Below, one piece after another: positions 16,214 through 25,539 of a stretch of DNA of 64,000 bases. Under the pieces are notes generated by a model that made no database searches, was not told where the DNA came from, and saw only the letters and a program-made list of their open reading frames with translations. The stretch covers positions 1,364,001-1,428,000 of the forward strand of contig NZ_CP107772.1 in the NCBI RefSeq assembly GCF_036345155.1, in the 5' to 3' direction. Numbering within the stretch: the first letter of the stretch is position 1; every line of letters starts with the position of its first letter. The translations under genes and the position numbers were made by a program. Source of the stretch: Streptomyces sp. NBC_00582 (GTDB taxonomy: Bacteria; Actinomycetota; Actinomycetes; Streptomycetales; Streptomycetaceae).

Positions 16214-19200
16214 TCAGTCGACGACCACCAGCAGGTCGCCGCCCTCCACCTGCTGGATCCGGTTGATGGCGAGCCTGCTCACCCGTCCGGCCTTGGGCGC
16301 GGTGATGGTGGCCTCCATCTTCATCGCCTCGATGGTGGCGACGGTGGCGCCGGCCGCGACCTCGGCGCCCTCGGCGACGGCCAGGGTCACCACGCCCGCG
16401 AACGGGGCGGCGACATGGCCGGGGTTGGCGCGGTCGGCCTTCTCGGTCACCGGGATGTCGGAGGCCGCCGCCCGGTCACGGACCTGGATGGGGCGGAGCT
16501 GGCCGTTGAGGCTGGACATCACCGTGCGCATGCCCCGCTCGTCGGCCTCGCCGACGGCCTGGAGCTCGATCAGCAGCCGCACGCCGGGTTCCAGGTCGAC
16601 GGCGTACTCCTTGCCCGGGCGCAGCCCGTAGAAGAAGTCCTTGCTGTCCAGGACGCTGGTGTCGCCGAACGCCTGGCGGTGGGCCTCGAACTCACGGGTC
16701 GGGGCGGGGAACAGCAGCCGGTTGAGGGTGGCGCGGCGGGACTTCTCCAGGCCGTCGCGGTCCTCGGCGGTGAGGTCGTTGACCGGCTTGGCGTCGGCGC
16801 GGCCCTCGAGGGCCTTGCTGCGGAAGGGCTCGGGCCAGCCGCCGGGCGGGGTGCCGAGCTCGCCCCGAAGGAAGCCGATGACGGAGTCGGGGATGTCGTA
16901 GCGGTTGGGGGCCGCCTCGAAGTCCTGCGGGGAGACCCCGGCGCCGACCAGGTGCAGGGCGAGGTCGCCGACCACCTTGGAGGAGGGGGTGACCTTGACG
17001 AGGTGGCCGAGGATGCGGTCGGCGGCGGCGTACATCGCCTCGATGTCCTCGAAGCGGTCGCCGAGGCCGAGCGCCACGGCCTGGGTGCGCAGGTTGGAGA
17101 GCTGGCCGCCGGGGATCTCGTGGTGGTAGACGCGCCCGGTCGGGGAGGCGAGGCCCGCCTCGAACGGGGCGTAGATACGGCGGACGCTCTCCCAGTACGG
17201 CTCGAGGTCGCCGACGGCCTGGAGGTCGAGGCCGGTGGGCCGCTCGGAGTGGTCGGTGGCGGCGACGAGCGCCGACAGCGACGGCTGGGAGGTCGTCCCG
17301 GCCATGGAGGCCACCGCGCCGTCCACCGCGTCCGCGCCCGCCTGGATGGCGGCGAGGTAGGTGGCGAGCTGGCCGCCGGCGGTGTCGTGGGTGTGCAGGT
17401 GCACCGGCAGGTCGAACTCGCGGCGCAGGGCGGAGACCAGCTTGGCGGCGGCGGGGGCGCGCAGCAGGCCCGCCATGTCCTTGACGGCCAGGACGTGGGC
17501 GCCGGCCTCGACGATCTGCTCGGCGAGGCGCAGGTAGTAGTCCAGCGTGTACAGGCGCTCGTTCGGGTCGGACAGGTCGGAGGTGTAGCAGAGGGCGACC
17601 TCGGCGATCGCGGTGCCCGTCTCGCGTACGGCGTCGATGGCGGGGCGCATCTGGCCGACGTCGTTGAGGGCGTCGAAGATGCGGAAGATGTCGATGCCGG
17701 TGGCGGCGGCCTCCTGGACGAAGGCGTCGGTCACCTCCGTCGGGTACGGGGTGTAGCCGACGGTGTTGCGGCCGCGCAGCAGCATCTGGAGACAGATGTT
17801 GGGGACGGCCTCGCGCAGGGCGGCCAGCCGCTCCCAGGGGTCCTCGGCGAGGAACCGCAGGGCGACGTCGTAGGTGGCGCCGCCCCAGCACTCCAGGGAG
17901 AGCAGGTTCGGCAGGGTCCGGGCGACCAGCGGGGCGGAGGCGAGGAGGTCCTTGGTGCGCACCCGGGTGGCCAGCAGGGACTGGTGGGCGTCGCGGAAGG
18001 TGGTGTCGGTGACGCCGATGGTCGGGGACTCGCGCAGCCAGCGGGCGAAGCCCTCGGGGCCGAGCTGGACCAGCCGCTGCCGGGAACCGGCCGGCGGCTC
18101 ACCGGCGGGCAGCGGGGGCAGCTTGGTGGTGGGTTCGATCAGCTCGGGGCGCTCGCCGTGCGGCTTGTTGACGGTGACGTCGGCGAGGTAGGTGAGCAGC
18201 TTGGTGCCGCGGTCGGCGGAGGAGCGGGCGGTCAGCAGGTGCGGGCGCTGCTCGATGAACGAGGTGGTGACCCGTCCGGCCTGGAAGTCCGCGTCGTCCA
18301 GGACGGCCTGGAGGAACGGGATGTTGGTGGCCACGCCGCGGATGCGGAACTCGGCGACGGCCCGGCGGGCGCGCCGGATGGCGGCCTCGAGGTCGCGTCC
18401 CCGGCAGGTGAGCTTCACCAGCATGGAGTCGAAGTGGGCGCTGATCTCCGTACCGGCGTGGGTGGTTCCGCCGTCGAGGCGGATGCCGGAGCCGCCCGGG
18501 GAGCGGTAGGCGCTGATGCGGCCGGTGTCGGGGCGGAAGCCGTTGGCGGGGTCCTCGGTGGTGATACGGCACTGCAGGGCCGCGCCGCGCAGGGTGACCG
18601 ACTCCTGGGACAGGCCGAGGTCGGCGAGGGTCTCGCCGGAGGCGATGCGCAGCTGGGCCTGGACGAGGTCGACGTCGGTGACCTCCTCGGTGACCGTGTG
18701 CTCGACCTGGATGCGCGGGTTCATCTCGATGAAGACGTGGTTGCCGGCGCGGTCGAGGAGGAACTCGACGGTGCCCGCGTTGCGGTAGCCGATCTGGCGG
18801 GCGAAGCGGACGGCGTCGGCGCAGATGCGTTCGCGCAGCTCCGGGTCCAGGTTGGGCGCGGGGGCCAGCTCGATGACCTTCTGGTGGCGGCGCTGGACGG
18901 AGCAGTCGCGCTCGAAGAGGTGCATGACGTTGCCCTCGCCGTCGGCGAGGATCTGCACCTCGATGTGGCGGGGGTCGACGACGGCCTTCTCCAGGAAGAC
19001 GGTGGGGTCACCGAACGCGGACGCGGCCTCGCGGGAGGCGGCCTCGATGGACTCGCGCAGCGCGGCCGGGTCCTCGACGCGGCGCATACCGCGCCCGCCG
19101 CCGCCCGCGACGGCCTTCACGAACACGGGGAAGCCGATCTCCTCGGCGGCCCGGACCAGTTCGTCGACGTCGTTGGAGGGTGCGGAGGAGCCGAGGACGG

Positions 19201-19588
19201 GGACGCCCGCCTCGCGGGCCGCCGCGACCGCGCTCGCCTTGTTGCCCGTCAGTTCGAGGGTGCGGGCGTCGGGGCCGACGAACGTGATGCCGGCCTCCTC
19301 GCACGCGCGCGCGAGCTCGGGGTTCTCGGAGAGGAACCCGTAGCCCGGGTAGACGGCGTCGGCGCCCGCCCGGCGGGCGGCGGCGACGATCTCCTCCACG
19401 GAGAGGTAGGCGCGCACCGGATGCCCCGGTTCGCCGATCTCGTAGGCTTCGTCGGCCTTCAGCCGGTGCAGTGAGTTGCGGTCCTCGTGCGGGAAGACGG
19501 CGACCGTGCGCGCGCCCAGCTCATAGCCGGCGCGGAACGCACGGATCGCGATCTCACCACGGTTGGCGACCAGCACCTTGCGGAACAT
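16214..19588 (-). CDS. pyc: Pyruvate carboxylase
   Basis: A 1124-residue single-chain enzyme, the normal length. It carboxylates pyruvate to oxaloacetate using bicarbonate and ATP, feeding the TCA cycle. Domains in order: biotin carboxylase (about 1-450, with VLVANRGEIAIR at the start and GGGGRGMR in the ATP-grasp part), carboxyltransferase (about 530-800, with TFRDAHQSLLATR), and biotin carboxyl carrier at the C-terminus with EAMKMEA (biotinylated Lys about 1090). The ATG at 19588 has AAGGGG and CCAGG just upstream; a longer in-frame extension to 19666 has no family support. The gene appears monocistronic. Confidence 0.96.
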   Translation of the reverse strand: MFRKVLVANRGEIAIRAFRAGYELGARTVAVFPHEDRNSLHRLKADEAYEIGEPGHPVRAYLSVEEIVAAARRAGADAVYPGYGFLSENPELARACEEAGITFVGPDARTLELTGNKASAVAAAREAGVPVLGSSAPSNDVDELVRAAEEIGFPVFVKAVAGGGGRGMRRVEDPAALRESIEAASREAASAFGDPTVFLEKAVVDPRHIEVQILADGEGNVMHLFERDCSVQRRHQKVIELAPAPNLDPELRERICADAVRFARQIGYRNAGTVEFLLDRAGNHVFIEMNPRIQVEHTVTEEVTDVDLVQAQLRIASGETLADLGLSQESVTLRGAALQCRITTEDPANGFRPDTGRISAYRSPGGSGIRLDGGTTHAGTEISAHFDSMLVKLTCRGRDLEAAIRRARRAVAEFRIRGVATNIPFLQAVLDDADFQAGRVTTSFIEQRPHLLTARSSADRGTKLLTYLADVTVNKPHGERPELIEPTTKLPPLPAGEPPAGSRQRLVQLGPEGFARWLRESPTIGVTDTTFRDAHQSLLATRVRTKDLLASAPLVARTLPNLLSLECWGGATYDVALRFLAEDPWERLAALREAVPNICLQMLLRGRNTVGYTPYPTEVTDAFVQEAAATGIDIFRIFDALNDVGQMRPAIDAVRETGTAIAEVALCYTSDLSDPNERLYTLDYYLRLAEQIVEAGAHVLAVKDMAGLLRAPAAAKLVSALRREFDLPVHLHTHDTAGGQLATYLAAIQAGADAVDGAVASMAGTTSQPSLSALVAATDHSERPTGLDLQAVGDLEPYWESVRRIYAPFEAGLASPTGRVYHHEIPGGQLSNLRTQAVALGLGDRFEDIEAMYAAADRILGHLVKVTPSSKVVGDLALHLVGAGVSPQDFEAAPNRYDIPDSVIGFLRGELGTPPGGWPEPFRSKALEGRADAKPVNDLTAEDRDGLEKSRRATLNRLLFPAPTREFEAHRQAFGDTSVLDSKDFFYGLRPGKEYAVDLEPGVRLLIELQAVGEADERGMRTVMSSLNGQLRPIQVRDRAAASDIPVTEKADRANPGHVAAPFAGVVTLAVAEGAEVAAGATVATIEAMKMEATITAPKAGRVSRLAINRIQQVEGGDLLVVVD

Positions 19589-19710
19589 CCTGGACCCCTT
19601 CAGCCTGACGGTGACGGGACCCATGGTGGCGGTGAGTGACTTTTTTGACCATGTGAGCCGGGCCACTCACCGGCATGTCTCGCTCGATGAGACGTGTTCC
19701 GCGGGGTGGA

Positions 19711-19974
19711 TCAGGTCGCGGTCGCCTCCGTCGCCGCCCGGCCCGCCTGGCGTCCGGAGCACAGACAGAGGCAGAGGAAGGCGCCCTCCAGGGAGCGGTG
19801 GCCGTGGGCCCCGCCGCCGCCGAAGCCGGCGACCTCCCCGTGGCCGAGGGCGTTGCGGATGTCCATGACCTGGACGTCCTTGGTGTACGGGGTCTCGATC
19901 TCGCGGTCGCGGGCCGCGATCTGCCGCTCGAGGTCGGCGAGGTCGATGAGGTGCTCGCCGGTGAGCTTGTTCAT
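19711..19974 (-). CDS. Small conserved hypothetical protein
   Basis: An 87-residue protein starting MNKLTGEHLIDLADLERQ. I chose the ATG at 19974 because a strong GGAGGTGA site lies eight bases upstream; the GTG at 20001 has no site. The first half is helical and charged (LERQIAARDREIE). The middle is a Gly/His-rich stretch (GFGGGGAHGHRS), and the end has CLCLC. The His/Cys content suggests metal contact, but nothing firm can be said. It is read leftward, 122 bases before the pyruvate carboxylase ATG. Confidence 0.55.
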   Translation of the reverse strand: MNKLTGEHLIDLADLERQIAARDREIETPYTKDVQVMDIRNALGHGEVAGFGGGGAHGHRSLEGAFLCLCLCSGRQAGRAATEATAT

Positions 19975-20215
19975 CCCGCAGATCACCTCCGCCTCGCTCA
20001 CCGACGGCGACGGCGGTCCGCTCGCCGCCCTGCACTGGTGGTGGGCCCTGACGGCGTGACTGGAGTCGTCAACACAGCGTTGAACAGCGGGGCTTGAGAC
20101 CCGAGACCTTTTCCGTTCGACCTGTCGGACATTGTTCGAGAAGTCTTGACGCGACCGTGTACACCGTTTGACACTCTCGCAACATCACGTCACACGGCTG
20201 AAACGGCGGTCTCCT

Positions 20216-23200
20216 ATGACGCAGAGAAAACGCTTCCGCTTCCGTGCGAGACGCGGGGCGGGCCAACTGGCCGCCGTGACCGCCGTTTCGCTGCTCATGG
20301 GTCTCACCGCGGCGGCCTCACCCGCCCAGGCCGCGGGCGACCTCACCGACGGCCTCGCCCTCTGGTACAAGCTCGACGGCGCCTCCGGCACGACCGTGCC
20401 CGACGCCTCCGGCCACGGCCTGGACGGCACCCTCAACGGCACGGGCGACTGGTCCGGACAGGGGCTGGGCTTCAACGGCACGGACACCTACGTCAAGGTG
20501 CCGAACGATGTGATGAAGGGACTGACGTCGATCAGCGTCGCCTTCGACGTGAAGATCGACGCCACGCAGACCACGCCGTACTTCCTCTACGGCTTCGGCA
20601 ACTCCAGCGGCAGCAACGGCAACGGCTACCTCTTCGCCACCGGCAACTCCCTGCGCACCTCGATCGCCACCGGCAACTGGTCGACGGAGCAGACCACCAA
20701 GCCCTCCGACTCGCGCAACCTCACCCGCTCGGTGTGGAAGAGCGTCACCTACACCCAGACGGGCACCACCGGTGTCCTGTACGAGGACGGTGTCGAGGTC
20801 GCCCGCAACACCTCGGTGACCATCACGCCCGGCGCCATCGGCTCCGGCACGACCACCGCCAACTACGTCGGCAAGTCGGTCTACTCGGGCGACAAGCTGT
20901 TCAAGGGGAGCATGCGCGACTTCCGGGTGTACGACCGCGCCCTGGCCGCGTCCGAGGTCGAGCAGCTCGCGCTGCCCGTCGCCACCCAGGGCGTCGAGGA
21001 CGACAAGGCGGCCCTCGACCTGGGCGACACCAGCGCGGTCACCGCCGACCTGACGCTGCCGAAGACCGGTACGGCCGGCGGCTCAACCATCACCTGGGCC
21101 AGTGACGACACCGACCTCGTCACGGACGCCGGCAAGGTGACCCGGCCCACCGCCGGTCAGCCCGACGGCCACGCCACCCTCACCGCGACCCTGAAGAAGG
21201 GCACGGTCACCGCGACCAGGACCTTCGACGTCACGGTCCTCGCCGCGTTCGACGACGCGACGGCGACCGAACAGGCCGCCGAGGCCCTGACCGTCCACAA
21301 CCTCGACGACGCACGCGGCAACCTCACCCTGCCCGCGTCCGGCACCTACGGCACGGACGTCACCTGGTCCTCCGCCGACCCGGACGTGGTCTCGGCCGAG
21401 GGCGTGGTCCACCGCCCCGCGCACGGCGCGGGCGCCACCACCGTCGACCTCACCGCGACGGTCACCAAGGGCGAGGCGCGGACGACCCGGGTGTTCACCG
21501 CGAAGGTCCCCGAACTCCCGGAGAAGGAAGCCCTCAAGGGCTATATGTTCAGCTACTTCACCGGCGAGGGCACGGCGAACGGCGAGCAGCTCTACGCCGC
21601 GCTCAGCAAGGGGAACGACCCGCTGCACTGGCGGGAACTGAACGACGGCGAGCCGGTGCTGACCTCGACGCTCGGCGAGCAGGGCCTGCGCGACCCGTTC
21701 ATCATCCGCTCCCCCGAGGGCGACAAGTTCTACCAGATCGCCACCGACCTCAGGATCTACGGCAACGGCGACTGGGACGCCGCCCAGCGCACCGGCAGCA
21801 AGTCCATCATGGTCTGGGAGTCCACCGACCTCGTGCACTGGACCAACCAGCGCCTGGTCAAGGTCTCCCCCGACAGCGCCGGCAACACCTGGGCACCCGA
21901 GGCGTACTACGACAGCACCCTCGGCGAGTACGTCGTCTTCTGGGCGTCGAAGCTGTACGACAACGAGGCACACTCCGGCGACACCTACAACCGGATGATG
22001 TACGCCACCACCCGTGACTTCTACACCTTCAGCGAGCCGAAGGTCTGGATCGACCGCGGCTACTCGGTGATCGACTCCACGGTGATCCAGCACGACGGCA
22101 CCTACTTCCGTCTCTCCAAGGACGAGCGCAACAACACCTCCTCCACGCCCAACAGCAAGTTCATCTTCGAGGAGAAGAGCGACTCGCTGCGGAACCTCTC
22201 CTGGGACGCCGTCGCGGAGGGCATCGGCAAGGGCGCGATGAGCGCGGCCGAGGGCCCGCTGGTGTTCAAGTCGAACACCGAGGACAAGTGGTACGCGTTC
22301 CTCGACGAGTTCGGCGGCCGCGGCTACATCCCGTTCGCGACCACCGACCTCGCCGCCGGGAACTGGACGCCGGTCGCCGACTACGACCTGCCCTCGCGGC
22401 CCCGCCACGGCACGGTCCTGCCGGTCACCCAGGCCGAGTACGACCGGCTGCTGACCGCCTACCAGCCCGACCAGCTCGTCACCGGCGTCGAGGACATCGC
22501 GGTGAAGACACGGATCGGCGAGGCGCCGGTGCTGCCCGCGACCGTGATCGCCGGCTACGCCGACGGCGTCAAGCGGCCGGTGGCCGTCAGCTGGGACGAC
22601 GTCCCCGAGTCGGCGTACGCGCAGGCCGGTGAGTTCACGGTGACGGGCAGCCTGCCCGACGGCGCCGCGCTCCCCGTGCGGGCCGAGGTGACGGTCTCCG
22701 AGGAGGGCGCCGACGTCCCCGCCGACCTGCTGCTGCACTACGGCTTCGACGAGACGTCCGGCAACATCGCCGTCGACTCCAGCGGCCACGGCTACCACGG
22801 CACCTATGTCCGTACGCCCGCCTTCGGCACCGGCGTGAGCGGCGGCTCGTTCAGCATGTCCGGGGCGAGCGACTCGCCGTATGTGAAGATCCCCAACGGG
22901 GTGCTGAAGAACGCCGACAGCGTGACCGTCTCGACGTACGCGAAGTGGAAGGGCGGCAGCAGCTGGCAGTGGCTGTTCGGGCTCGGTCCGGACAGCGACA
23001 AGTACCTCTTCGCCAGCCCCTCCAACGGCTCCTCGAAGCTGTACTCGGCCATCACCAAGGCGAGTTGGTCGGCGGAGTCCAAGCTGACGGCGGGCTCGCA
23101 GCTCACCGCCGGCGAGTGGCGGCACGTCACCGTCACCCTCGACGGCTCGACCGGCACGATGGTCCTCTACGTGGACGGCATCGAGGCGGCCCGGGCGACC

Positions 23201-25363
23201 GGCGTCACCATCAAGCCCTCCGAGCTGTACGACGCCGACAAGGACTACAGCGGCTACATCGGACGCTCCCTGTACGCCGCCGACCCCTACTTCGGCGGTG
23301 AGGTCGACGACTTCCGGATCTACGACCGCGCGCTGTCGGCGGCCGAGGTGATGGAACTCAGCGGCAACACCACGGGCATCGCGCGCGCCACCCACCCGGC
23401 GCTCAAGGTCGACGCTCTGATCGACAACGCGAACAGCCGGATCACCCTGCCCGTCAAGGAGGGCACCGACCTCACCTCGCTGGCGCCGGAGTTCTCCCTC
23501 GCCCACGGCGCGGCCATCAGCCCCGCCTCCGGCAGCGTGCGGAACTTCACCGAGCCCGTGACGTACGAGGTCACCGGCTCCGACGGCGAGAAGCGCACCT
23601 GGACGGTGTCGGCGCTGGAGATGAAGAGCCCGGTGCTGCCGGGACTCAACGCCGACCCGAACATCGTCCGCTTCGGCGACACCTTCTACCTGTACCCGAC
23701 GACCGACGGCTTCGACGGCTGGAGCGGTACGCAGTTCAAGGCGTACTCCTCGACCGACCTGGTGCACTGGACGGACCACGGCGTCATCCTCGACCTGGGC
23801 CCCGACGTCAGCTGGGCGGACAGCAGGGCCTGGGCGCCGACGATCGCCGAGAAGAACGGTAAGTACTACTTCTACTTCTGCGCCGACGCGAACATCGGCG
23901 TGGCCGTCTCGGACTCGCCCACGGGTCCCTTCAAGGACGCGCTCGGCGCCCCGCTGCTGAAGGCGGGACAGCTGAGCGGCCAGATGATCGACCCGGCCGT
24001 GTTCACGGACGACGACGGCACGTCGTACCTCTACTGGGGCAACGGCCACGCGTACGTGGCGCCGCTGAACGCCGACATGACCTCGATCGACACCGCGCAG
24101 ATCAAGGACATCACCCCGAGCGGCTACAACGAGGGCTCGTTCGTGGTGAAGCGCAAGGGCACCTACTACTTCATGTGGTCGGAGAACGACACCCGCGACG
24201 AGAACTACCGCGTCGCCTACGCCACCGGCTCCTCGCCCACCGGCCCCTGGACCGAGCGGGGCGTGATCCTGGAGAAGGACGCCTCACTGGGCATCCTGGG
24301 CACCGGCCACCACTCGGTCGTCCAGGTGCCGGGCACCGACGACTGGTACATCGCCTACCACCGCTTCGCGATCCCCGGCGGTGACGGCACCCACCGCGAG
24401 ACGACCATCGACAAGATGGAGTTCGACGCGGACGGCCTGATCAAGAAGGTCGTGCCCACACTCACGAGCATCGACCCGGTGGCCGTCGTGCACGCCGGTC
24501 CGGACGCCACGGGCACGGAGGGCGACGCGATCGCCCTCCACGGCACGCACTCCGGCGCGGGCACCCCGAAGTGGACGGCCGAGCGGGGCGCGCCCTGCAC
24601 GATCGCCGACCCGGGCGCCGCCCGGACCACGGTCACCTGCACCGACAACGGCACGTTCACCCTCACCCTGACCAGTGGGCGCAGCACCGACACGGCCGTG
24701 GTGACGGTCGGGAACGCAGCTCCCGCCCTCACCTCCGTCACCGGTCCGAGGGCCCCCCTCCCGGTCGGCCGCCGGACGACCGTCGCGGTCTCCTTCACCG
24801 ACCCGGGCACCGCCGACACCCACACCTGCACGGTCGACTGGAAGGACGGCACCAAGCCGGCTGCGGGCAAGGTCATCTCGTCCGGCTGCCTCGCGGAGCA
24901 CACCTACACCTCGGCGGGCATCCGCCGGCCCGTGGTCACGGTCACGGACGACGACGGCGCGTCGGTGAGCCGTACGCTCGGCGAGGTCGTCGTGTACGAC
25001 CGCTCGGCCGGTCCGGTGATGGGCGCGGGTGCCGTCGGCACCCGGGGCTTCTTCACCGTCGCCGCCCGCTACCTGCCGCAGGCCGTCACCCCGCTCGGCC
25101 AGGTCACCTACGTCTCCGGCCCGGCCCGCGTGAAGTTCCGCTCCACCGGCCTGGACTGGCTCGTCGTCAGCGGCTCCAAGGCCGTCCTCGAGGGCTCGGG
25201 CACGGTGGCCGGCAAGAAGGGCTACGGCTTCCGGGTCACGGCCACCGACAACCCCGACTCCTTCGCCATCAGGATCTGGAAGAAGTCCGACGGCACGGTC
25301 GTCCTCGACACGGGGGCGGGGGTGAAGCCGGGCAGCGTGACGATCGGCACGCACCGCCGCTAG
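20216..25363 (+). CDS. Secreted multidomain protein with two GH43 glycosidase domains
   Basis: A 1715-residue exported protein. A Sec signal peptide ends near AQA-AG (residue about 39). Next come a LamG-type carbohydrate-binding domain (about 44-245), two bacterial Ig-like repeats, a first GH43 domain (about 441-746, with LRDPFIIRS holding the likely catalytic Asp), another Ig-like unit, a second LamG (about 836-1051), a second GH43 domain (about 1139-1418, with NADPNIVRFG and a later DPAVF), and PKD-like domains to the end. GH43 enzymes remove arabinose or xylose from plant polysaccharides. The ATG before TQRKRFRFR starts the signal peptide; upstream in-frame codons lack family support. A hairpin follows the stop. 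Confidence 0.9.
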   Translation: MTQRKRFRFRARRGAGQLAAVTAVSLLMGLTAAASPAQAAGDLTDGLALWYKLDGASGTTVPDASGHGLDGTLNGTGDWSGQGLGFNGTDTYVKVPNDVMKGLTSISVAFDVKIDATQTTPYFLYGFGNSSGSNGNGYLFATGNSLRTSIATGNWSTEQTTKPSDSRNLTRSVWKSVTYTQTGTTGVLYEDGVEVARNTSVTITPGAIGSGTTTANYVGKSVYSGDKLFKGSMRDFRVYDRALAASEVEQLALPVATQGVEDDKAALDLGDTSAVTADLTLPKTGTAGGSTITWASDDTDLVTDAGKVTRPTAGQPDGHATLTATLKKGTVTATRTFDVTVLAAFDDATATEQAAEALTVHNLDDARGNLTLPASGTYGTDVTWSSADPDVVSAEGVVHRPAHGAGATTVDLTATVTKGEARTTRVFTAKVPELPEKEALKGYMFSYFTGEGTANGEQLYAALSKGNDPLHWRELNDGEPVLTSTLGEQGLRDPFIIRSPEGDKFYQIATDLRIYGNGDWDAAQRTGSKSIMVWESTDLVHWTNQRLVKVSPDSAGNTWAPEAYYDSTLGEYVVFWASKLYDNEAHSGDTYNRMMYATTRDFYTFSEPKVWIDRGYSVIDSTVIQHDGTYFRLSKDERNNTSSTPNSKFIFEEKSDSLRNLSWDAVAEGIGKGAMSAAEGPLVFKSNTEDKWYAFLDEFGGRGYIPFATTDLAAGNWTPVADYDLPSRPRHGTVLPVTQAEYDRLLTAYQPDQLVTGVEDIAVKTRIGEAPVLPATVIAGYADGVKRPVAVSWDDVPESAYAQAGEFTVTGSLPDGAALPVRAEVTVSEEGADVPADLLLHYGFDETSGNIAVDSSGHGYHGTYVRTPAFGTGVSGGSFSMSGASDSPYVKIPNGVLKNADSVTVSTYAKWKGGSSWQWLFGLGPDSDKYLFASPSNGSSKLYSAITKASWSAESKLTAGSQLTAGEWRHVTVTLDGSTGTMVLYVDGIEAARATGVTIKPSELYDADKDYSGYIGRSLYAADPYFGGEVDDFRIYDRALSAAEVMELSGNTTGIARATHPALKVDALIDNANSRITLPVKEGTDLTSLAPEFSLAHGAAISPASGSVRNFTEPVTYEVTGSDGEKRTWTVSALEMKSPVLPGLNADPNIVRFGDTFYLYPTTDGFDGWSGTQFKAYSSTDLVHWTDHGVILDLGPDVSWADSRAWAPTIAEKNGKYYFYFCADANIGVAVSDSPTGPFKDALGAPLLKAGQLSGQMIDPAVFTDDDGTSYLYWGNGHAYVAPLNADMTSIDTAQIKDITPSGYNEGSFVVKRKGTYYFMWSENDTRDENYRVAYATGSSPTGPWTERGVILEKDASLGILGTGHHSVVQVPGTDDWYIAYHRFAIPGGDGTHRETTIDKMEFDADGLIKKVVPTLTSIDPVAVVHAGPDATGTEGDAIALHGTHSGAGTPKWTAERGAPCTIADPGAARTTVTCTDNGTFTLTLTSGRSTDTAVVTVGNAAPALTSVTGPRAPLPVGRRTTVAVSFTDPGTADTHTCTVDWKDGTKPAAGKVISSGCLAEHTYTSAGIRRPVVTVTDDDGASVSRTLGEVVVYDRSAGPVMGAGAVGTRGFFTVAARYLPQAVTPLGQVTYVSGPARVKFRSTGLDWLVVSGSKAVLEGSGTVAGKKGYGFRVTATDNPDSFAIRIWKKSDGTVVLDTGAGVKPGSVTIGTHRR

Positions 25364-25378
25364 GACCGGGTTAAGGTC

Positions 25379-25408
25379 ATGGGCCCCCTGCGCTCGCAGG
25401 GGGCCCAT
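25379..25408. terminator. Strong 14-bp hairpin after the GH43 gene
   Basis: ATGGGCCCCCTGCG at 25379-25392 pairs perfectly with 25395-25408, leaving a minimal loop. It starts 15 bases after the GH43 stop. It may also stop leftward transcription from the DUF5682 operon, which ends at 25533. There is no T-run. Confidence 0.75.
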
Positions 25409-25432
25409 GCGCTGCGTCCGGGGGGACGACGG

Positions 25433-25539
25433 CATGCGCACACCCGAGCGGATCTGGAGCTGGTGCGGCACGCCGCCGCCAACCCGGCGCTGGGCGTGGA
25501 CGCCATCCGTGGGTGGGTGGCGGCGCTGCCGGTCAGTTG
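25433..25539 (+). pseudogene. Possible 3' remnant of an unidentified gene
   Basis: One forward frame reads HTRADLELVRHAAANP and continues to GWVAALPVS and a stop at 25537-25539, with coding-like third positions (almost all G or C) and a protein-like composition. It has no credible start codon or ribosome site and begins immediately after the GH43 terminator. It may be the tail of a deleted gene, or a chance frame. The family cannot be identified. Its last bases overlap the end of the DUF5682 gene on the other strand. Confidence 0.2.

Noticed and set aside
20069..20083. TCAAC-ACAGC-GTTGA inverted repeat upstream of the GH43 gene
   Set aside because: Only five base pairs per arm and more than 130 bases from the start; too short to call an operator.
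19675..20097. Forward frames opposite the 87-residue protein
   Set aside because: They lack ribosome sites, and the leftward frame has a clear GGAGGTGA before its ATG.
21083..24049. Leftward frame of 988 codons opposite the GH43 gene
   Set aside because: Same shadow effect; no motifs, no ribosome site, and the forward strand has complete glycosidase domains.
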